Of a stretch of 64,000 bases of DNA, positions 59,196-64,000 are shown one piece after another (position 1 is the first letter of the stretch; each line of letters begins with the position of its first letter). The translations under genes were made by a program, and so were the position numbers. The DNA comes from Castellaniella daejeonensis (lineage in GTDB: Bacteria; Pseudomonadota; Gammaproteobacteria; Burkholderiales; Burkholderiaceae_B), in contig NZ_BAAAFN010000006.1 of NCBI RefSeq assembly GCF_039523555.1, forward strand, positions 124,001-188,000, written 5' to 3'. The notes beneath the pieces are model-generated. The model worked only from the letters and a program-made list of their open reading frames with translations, was not told the origin of the DNA and ran no database searches.

Positions 59196-59819
59196 GGGGG
59201 AGTCGTCCTGAGAAAGAGAGGCAGCGGCCTGGGCGGCCGCGGAAACGAGTACGGGGCGTGCCGGCGGAACCAGCGCGGCGGTGGGACCGTTGCGGGCCGC
59301 GCGGGCAGCCTCGCGCCGGGCGCGGAAGAAACCGCGCAGCAGATCGCCGCAGGCCTGCGCCCGGACCCCGCCCCGCACCCGAGCATGATGGTTCAGGCGC
59401 GGCTGTACGGACAGATCGACCACGCCACCGCAGGCGCCGGTCTTGGGATCTGGCGCGCCATAGACGATTTCGGCCAGCCGCGCATGGAACATGGCACCCA
59501 GGCACATGGCGCAGGGTTCCAGCGTGACGTACAGGCGCGCGCCGGTCAAGCGGTAGTTGTCCAGCCGGCGGGCGGCGGCCCGCAGTGCCACGACCTCGGC
59601 ATGCGCGGTGGGATCGCGGTCCAGGATCGTGCGGTTGTGGCCGCTTGCCAGCAGGCGCCCGTCGGCATCCAGCACCACGGCGCCCACGGGCACCTCGCCC
59701 AGGTCTGCCGCCTGGCGGGCCTGTTCGAGTGCCAGCGCCATGGCGCCATCATCGTCCAGCAGGCCGGCCGCGCCGGCACGGGGGGATGCGGCCTGCCGGC
59801 CGCCGCGCGCCTCAGCCAC
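58179..59819 (-). CDS. tadA: TadA-LdcA in-frame fusion ORF (tRNA A34 deaminase + LD-carboxypeptidase)
   Basis: One open frame of 546 codons. Residues about 27-170 are TadA: 'ALALEQARQAADLGEVPVGA', 'PTAHAEVVALRAAARRLDN' (zinc His and catalytic Glu) and 'TLEPCAMCLGAMFHAR' (two zinc Cys). It makes inosine at tRNA-Arg position 34. Residues about 240-546 are an LD-carboxypeptidase. No stop codon separates them, so TadA cannot end before the LdcA part unless the sequence has an error. GTG 59819 overlaps the HAD gene by eight bases; Met27 (59741) is another start. Confidence 0.85.
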   Translation of the reverse strand: MAEARGGRQAASPRAGAAGLLDDDGAMALALEQARQAADLGEVPVGAVVLDADGRLLASGHNRTILDRDPTAHAEVVALRAAARRLDNYRLTGARLYVTLEPCAMCLGAMFHARLAEIVYGAPDPKTGACGGVVDLSVQPRLNHHARVRGGVRAQACGDLLRGFFRARREAARAARNGPTAALVPPARPVLVSAAAQAAASLSQDDSPMPKQKPASAASSSSHSHPVAAGEHTHLVCADPDCGAHGVHEQPSGIYLISPSGAVANPEALDLAAQRLRAMGFRTAVDRTALAVHERFAGTDRQRLACIQRALKQKHPIVMATRGGYGLSRLLPHIDWQAVADSGKTFIGQSDFTVFNLALLARTGAVSLAGPTAVFDFGGKKVDDLTQALFQETLSGELEILSFESPDADPVDARGILWGGNLAMVASLVGTPYLPDIRGGILFLEDVSEHPFRIERMLTQLWHAGILDKQHAIVLGQFTDYRLAPHDNGYDMDAVVRWLRKTVRVPVVTGLPYGHVKVKATLPVGARVGIATEDGMAHLVLREHGH

Positions 59820-60660
59820 GATACATCCGCGCGCGCAGCACGATCTTGGATGCCAGGCTTTCGACTGCAGCCTCGAGCCATTGGTAGAGCTCGGCGTCCT
59901 CGCCGAAACGCGCCTGGTTCAGGTTGGAGACGCGGCCGTCCTCGATGAAGCCCCAGGCACGGCTGCGTTTTTCCTTGTGGCGCGGGTCCCAGACGCCGAA
60001 TGCAACCCCGCCCGAGCGGCGGATCAGCGAGAAGCAGGGAATGTCGGTATAGCCATCGCCGACGAAGATCATCTGCTCGAAGGGCACGCGCAGCTTGTCC
60101 GCATCGACCTTGCGGTTCACTTCGAAAGGCTTGTTGCGCGATTCGGGTCCGATGATGCCCTTCTGGATGTGGAACAGATAGCGGGTCTTGTCGGTGAAGC
60201 TGACCACGCGCCGCGGGAAGACGATGGCTCCGTCGGCATCGTAATGGAACTCGGACGCCCAGATGTCCGAGAACCAGCCGGCGATGGGGGTTTCGCGCAG
60301 TACGTCGCCGATCCCGCTGGAAATCAGGTAGAACTCGAGCTGCACGGTCGGATGCGCATGACGCAGCCGTTCCCGCAGGCGCTCGAACAGGGTGGTCACG
60401 CCTTCGTGCAGCGGCAGCCGGCGCCCCCAGTCGCGCAGGCGGTCTCGGGTGATGGGGCCATGACGCCCGGAACGGGACAATTCCAGCATCCGGTACAGGT
60501 AGGCCGGCACCGGGTCCCAGTCCTCGCGGCCGAGCAGCGGATCGACCTGCTCGTGCCAGAAGGCCTGCACGTCCACGCCGATTTCCTGCAGAAAGCCCGA
60601 TGTGCTGTCCGGCGCCAGGGTATCGTCGAAATCGAAGACCAGCGCAATCACGTCCGCCAT
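59812..60660 (-). CDS. HAD-superfamily hydrolase
   Basis: A 282-residue HAD phosphatase: motif I 'ALVFDFDDTLAPDSTSG' (DxD), motif II near 'YLISSG', motif III Lys region 'NRKVDADKLRVP', and motif IV 'IFVGDGYTDIPCF' (GDxxxD). Substrate unknown. ATG 60660 has GGAGG seven bases upstream. Overlaps nnr by 13 and tadA-ldcA by eight bases. Confidence 0.88.
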   Translation of the reverse strand: MADVIALVFDFDDTLAPDSTSGFLQEIGVDVQAFWHEQVDPLLGREDWDPVPAYLYRMLELSRSGRHGPITRDRLRDWGRRLPLHEGVTTLFERLRERLRHAHPTVQLEFYLISSGIGDVLRETPIAGWFSDIWASEFHYDADGAIVFPRRVVSFTDKTRYLFHIQKGIIGPESRNKPFEVNRKVDADKLRVPFEQMIFVGDGYTDIPCFSLIRRSGGVAFGVWDPRHKEKRSRAWGFIEDGRVSNLNQARFGEDAELYQWLEAAVESLASKIVLRARMYRG

Positions 60661-62216
60661 GAGCATGCCTCCCCGGAATCCCGCACCATGTCCGCCAGGA
60701 CGGCCAGCGCGCCCGGCAGGGCGCCCGGCAGATCCTCGGCCAGCAGCCCCCAGCCCAGCCGGTCGGCCGCCAGGCCGTGCAGCCAGACGGCCGCGCATGC
60801 CGCCTCGAGCGCCGGCATGCCTGCGGCCAGCAGGCCCACGATGCACCCCGCCAGCACATCTCCGGATCCGGCCGTGGCCAGTGTCGGCGGCGCATTGTCG
60901 TTGATGATGCAGCGGCCGTCGGGAGCCGCAATCACCGTGTCGGCTCCCTTGAGCACCACGACTGCGCCGCTGCGACGGGCGGCGTCACGGGCGCGCCGCA
61001 GCTTGCCGCCGCCCGCACCGTCGGTCACCGGGCCGAACAGGCGGGCGAACTCGCCTTCGTGGGGGGTCAGCACGCATTGCGCGTGCAGGGCCTGGAGCAA
61101 CGCATCGGGCTGGCCCGAGAAGACACTGAGTGCATCGGCGTCCAGCACGCAGGACCGCCCGCTCGCCAACAGCTCGAGCACCTGGCTTTTCCCCCGGGGC
61201 TCGCGCCCCAGCCCCGGACCGATCAGCAGCGCATTGCGACGCGGATCGGCCAGAGCCCGGGCCAGCGCGCCATCGGGCGGCAGGGCCTCGACCATGACCG
61301 AAGCGAGTGCCCCGGCCTGAATCGCCCACGCGGCCGGCGGCACCGCCAGCGTCACCAGGCCAGCCCCGATGCGCGCGGCCGCAAGGCAGGCCAGGCGGCT
61401 GGCGCCGGTCATGCGTTCGCCGCCCACGGCCAGGACATGGCCCCGGTGGTATTTATGGCCGTCGGACCGGGGCCAGGGGAAGGCTTCCGACCAGAGATCG
61501 GGATGATTGGCGTAGGCCTCGGGAACGATGGATTCCAGGGCTGCATCGGGCATGCCGATGTCGGCGCAGGCCAGCGCACCGCACAGTGCACGCCCCGGCA
61601 GCAGCAGATGGCCCGGCTTGCGGCGGCAGAAGGTGACCGTCAGATCGGCCCGGATGGCGGCACCCGGACACCGGCCGCTCGCACCGTCCAGCCCCGTCGG
61701 CACGTCGATGGCACACACGGGCACGGCGGCGGCGTTGACGGCATCGATCAGTGCCTGCAATTCATCGGCCGGCGCCCGGCTCAGGCCCGCGCCCAGCAGT
61801 GCATCGACAATCAGCCCTGCCCCATCCAGGCTGCCGGGAACGGCGGGTTCGACCGGCCCGCCCCAGGAATCGGCCGCCCAGGCGGCATCCCCGTGCAGGG
61901 CATCGCGGCTGCCCCACAGGGCCACCCGCACCGGCCAGCCCGCATCCCGCAACAGGCGCGCGGCCACGAAACCGTCGCCGCCGTTGTTGCCCGGCCCGCA
62001 CAGCACGAGCACTCGCGTCGGCGCCCAGCGTTCCTGGACCGCCCGGGCCACGGCGGCACCGGCCGCTTCCATGAGCCGCACGCCGGGCACCCCCGCCGCC
62101 GGAGCCGCCCGGTCGGCCGACCCCATCTGCTGCGGGCTCAGCAGCGCATGCGGCGACAGCCGTGCCCGCGCACCGCGGCCGGCGCGCGCATCGGAGCAAC
62201 GGTAGGCTTCCGACAT
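60648..62216 (-). CDS. nnr: bifunctional NAD(P)HX epimerase / dehydratase
   Basis: A 522-residue fusion: the N-terminal YjeF epimerase ('LMEAAGAAVARAVQERW', 'VLCGPGNNGGDGFVAARLL', 'VDALLGAGLSR') and the C-terminal ribokinase-like dehydratase ('HKYHRGHVLAVGGERMTGAS', 'LLIGPGLGRE', 'TLATAGSGDVLAGCIVGLLA'). It repairs hydrated NADH/NADPH. Length equals E. coli Nnr. Confidence 0.95.
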   Translation of the reverse strand: MSEAYRCSDARAGRGARARLSPHALLSPQQMGSADRAAPAAGVPGVRLMEAAGAAVARAVQERWAPTRVLVLCGPGNNGGDGFVAARLLRDAGWPVRVALWGSRDALHGDAAWAADSWGGPVEPAVPGSLDGAGLIVDALLGAGLSRAPADELQALIDAVNAAAVPVCAIDVPTGLDGASGRCPGAAIRADLTVTFCRRKPGHLLLPGRALCGALACADIGMPDAALESIVPEAYANHPDLWSEAFPWPRSDGHKYHRGHVLAVGGERMTGASRLACLAAARIGAGLVTLAVPPAAWAIQAGALASVMVEALPPDGALARALADPRRNALLIGPGLGREPRGKSQVLELLASGRSCVLDADALSVFSGQPDALLQALHAQCVLTPHEGEFARLFGPVTDGAGGGKLRRARDAARRSGAVVVLKGADTVIAAPDGRCIINDNAPPTLATAGSGDVLAGCIVGLLAAGMPALEAACAAVWLHGLAADRLGWGLLAEDLPGALPGALAVLADMVRDSGEACSWRT

Positions 62217-62226
62217 CCCCCGGACC

Positions 62227-63873
62227 TCAGGCGGATTGCGCGGCCCGCTGGCGCAATTCGAATTTCTGGATCTTCCCGGTGGAAGTCTTGGGCAGCTCGC
62301 CGAACACGACATGGCGCGGAACCTTGTAGCCGGCCAGATGGGCCTTGCAATGGGCCACGATGTCTTCGACGCTGACCTGGGCATCGGGCTTGAGTTCGAT
62401 GAAGGCGCAGGGCGTTTCGCCCCAGCGCTCGTCGGGCTGCGCGACGACGGCAGCCGCCAGGACGGCCGGATGACGGTAGAGCACGTCCTCGACCTCGATC
62501 GAGGAAATGTTTTCCCCGCCGGAGATGATGATGTCCTTGCTGCGGTCCTTGATCTTGATGTAGCCGTCCGGGTAGACCACCGCCAGATCGCCGCTGTGGA
62601 ACCACCCGCCCTCGAAGGCGGCCTGGGTCGCCTGCGCATTCTTCAGGTAGCCCTTCATGCAGATATTGCCCTGGAACATGATTTCGCCCATGGTCTGGCC
62701 GTCGGCCGGCACCGGCTGCAGGGTTTCCGGATCCAGCACCGCCGCGGCCTTCTGCAGGTGGTAGCGCACGCCCTGCCGGGCGTTGAGCTCGGCCCGCTTG
62801 CCGATGTCCAGGTCGTTCCAGGCAGCGTCCTTGGCACACACCGTGGCAGGCCCGTAGACTTCGGTCAGGCCGTAGACGTGCGTGAGATCGATGCCCAGGG
62901 CTTCCATGCCCTCGATCATGGATGCGGGGGGTGCGGCACCGGCCACCATGGCGTGGATGCCCGGCGGAATCGAGTCGCGCAGGTCCTGGGGCGCATTGAC
63001 CAGCATGCTCTGCACGATGGGCGCACCGCAATAGTGGGTGACGCCATGTTCGCGCATCAGCGCGATCATGGCCGCGGCATCGACCCGGCGCAGGCAGACG
63101 TTCACCCCCGCCCGCGCCGCCACGGTCCAGGGAAAGCACCAGCCGTTGCAGTGGAACATGGGCAGCGTCCACAGATAGACCGAGTGCTTGGGCATGTCCC
63201 ATTCGAGAATGTTCGACACGGCATTGATGGCCGCCCCCCTGTGGTGGTAGACCACGCCCTTGGGGTTTCCGGTGGTGCCGCTGGTGTAGTTCAGGGCGAT
63301 CGCATCCCATTCGGAATCGGGCATCCGCCAGGCGAAATCGGGGTCGCCTTCGGCCAGCAGGGCTTCATATTCCATCGCGCCGATGGATTCCCCGGGGCCG
63401 TCGTACAGGGGATCGTCGACATCCACCACCAGGATGGGCTCGGACCGCGTGCGCAGCGCCAGCGCCTGGCTCACGAGGCGCGAGAATTCCCGGTCCACGA
63501 GAATGACGCGCGCTTCGCCGTGATCAAGCATGAAGGCGATGGTGGCGGGATCCAGCCGAGTGTTCAGGGTATTCAGGACGGCTCCGCTCATGGGAACGCC
63601 GAAATGCGCCTCGACCATGGCGGGAACGTTCGGCAGCATCACGGCCACCGTATCCCCGCGGCCGATGCCGCGCGCGGCCAGGGCGCCTGCCAGGCGGCGG
63701 CAGCGCCGGTAGAGATCGGCCCAGGTGCGGCGGATGGCATCGCCGCCGCGGCCATGCACGACCGCCAGCCGCCCGGGATAGACCTCGGCGGCCCGTTCCA
63801 GGTACAGCAACGGCGTCAGCGGTGCAAAATTGGCCTGGTTCTGGTCCAGGTTCTGGTCATATATCGAGGTCAT
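62227..63873 (-). CDS. AMP-dependent acyl-CoA synthetase
   Basis: A 548-residue adenylate-forming enzyme: P-loop-like 'LNYTSGTTGNPKGVVYHH', A5 'HVYGLTEVYGPATVC', A7 'GWFHSGDLAVVYPDGYIKIK' and A10 Lys in 'PKTSTGKIQKFELR'. Family members activate short/medium-chain or methylmercaptopropionate-type acids. ATG 63873 has GGAG seven bases upstream. Substrate not inferable. Confidence 0.92.
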   Translation of the reverse strand: MTSIYDQNLDQNQANFAPLTPLLYLERAAEVYPGRLAVVHGRGGDAIRRTWADLYRRCRRLAGALAARGIGRGDTVAVMLPNVPAMVEAHFGVPMSGAVLNTLNTRLDPATIAFMLDHGEARVILVDREFSRLVSQALALRTRSEPILVVDVDDPLYDGPGESIGAMEYEALLAEGDPDFAWRMPDSEWDAIALNYTSGTTGNPKGVVYHHRGAAINAVSNILEWDMPKHSVYLWTLPMFHCNGWCFPWTVAARAGVNVCLRRVDAAAMIALMREHGVTHYCGAPIVQSMLVNAPQDLRDSIPPGIHAMVAGAAPPASMIEGMEALGIDLTHVYGLTEVYGPATVCAKDAAWNDLDIGKRAELNARQGVRYHLQKAAAVLDPETLQPVPADGQTMGEIMFQGNICMKGYLKNAQATQAAFEGGWFHSGDLAVVYPDGYIKIKDRSKDIIISGGENISSIEVEDVLYRHPAVLAAAVVAQPDERWGETPCAFIELKPDAQVSVEDIVAHCKAHLAGYKVPRHVVFGELPKTSTGKIQKFELRQRAAQSA

Positions 63874-64000
63874 TTCGATCTCCATCCGTCCATCGGGAAT
63901 ACTGCTGCGCGGGCGCATCGATCCATTTTAGCGAGGCGTCAGGCGGGCAGGTCTGATTTCGCGCAGCGGATTCAGGGATTCCAGATACCGCCCGCGCGCC
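63874..64000. other. upstream region of the acyl-CoA synthetase gene
   Basis: No gene seen in the final 127 bases; it should hold the promoter of the acyl-CoA synthetase operon. Confidence 0.4.

Overview
The window joins two kinds of DNA. Positions 1 to about 34,375 look like an integrated conjugative, plasmid-like element. From 34,438 to the end is ordinary high-GC betaproteobacterial chromosome. The neighbourhoods gmk-rpoZ-spoT, surE-pcm-nlpD, ppiD and tsaD/plsY, the high G+C, and the TrfA-type replicon and VirB-type transfer genes point to Burkholderiales, probably Alcaligenaceae (Bordetella/Achromobacter/Castellaniella-like). The genus is an inference.

Element, 0-7 kb: a P-type type IV secretion operon (virB4 end, an unknown gene, a lipoprotein gene, virB5-virB11) closed by a GC hairpin. 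7-8.4 kb: a TrfA-family replication initiator followed by an origin with four 17-bp iterons, a fifth degenerate one, two perfect DnaA boxes and a pyrimidine-rich repeat. 8.5-18.4 kb: an stbABC-like segregation set, a TrwB-type coupling protein and a TrwC-type MOBF relaxase. An A+T-richer cargo (a HEPN-domain protein and a 687-aa protein with a PD-(D/E)XK motif) lies between the last two. 18.3-20.2 kb: a GIY-YIG endonuclease gene and a stand-alone FtsK-gamma-like gene sit between two diverged copies of the relaxase 3' end. 20.2-20.7 kb is hairpin-rich noncoding DNA and my best oriT candidate.

20.7-34.4 kb carries an arsenic operon (arsR, two unrelated arsC genes, acr3, arsH). Next come leading-region-type genes, all on the minus strand: a ParB-like gene, a 51-aa ORF, ssb, a DUF6573-like gene and radC. 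Two of these, DUF6573 and radC, share a long structured upstream element that may be a single-stranded-DNA promoter. Also here are an RcnR-type metal regulator with an EamA-type exporter bearing a His-rich tail, a DUF2188 gene, a DpnII-like nuclease gene clipped by an IS256-family insertion, a YdaS/Cro-like regulator and an AlpA-like regulator. No integrase lies inside the window, and the left end of the element is outside it.

Chromosome, 34.4-64 kb: xth, a small hypothetical gene, gmk, rpoZ, spoT, ppiD, ugpQ, rlmJ, an RluF-like synthase, ubiC, a PII gene, argH, then the minus-strand run surE-pcm-nlpD-exonuclease-rlmD-MFS, plsY, tsaD, an NCS2 purine permease, a thioredoxin-like gene, yigZ, an ABC-F gene, an in-frame tadA-ldcA ORF, a HAD hydrolase, nnr (epimerase/dehydratase) and an acyl-CoA synthetase. 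No rRNA, tRNA or CRISPR array was seen.
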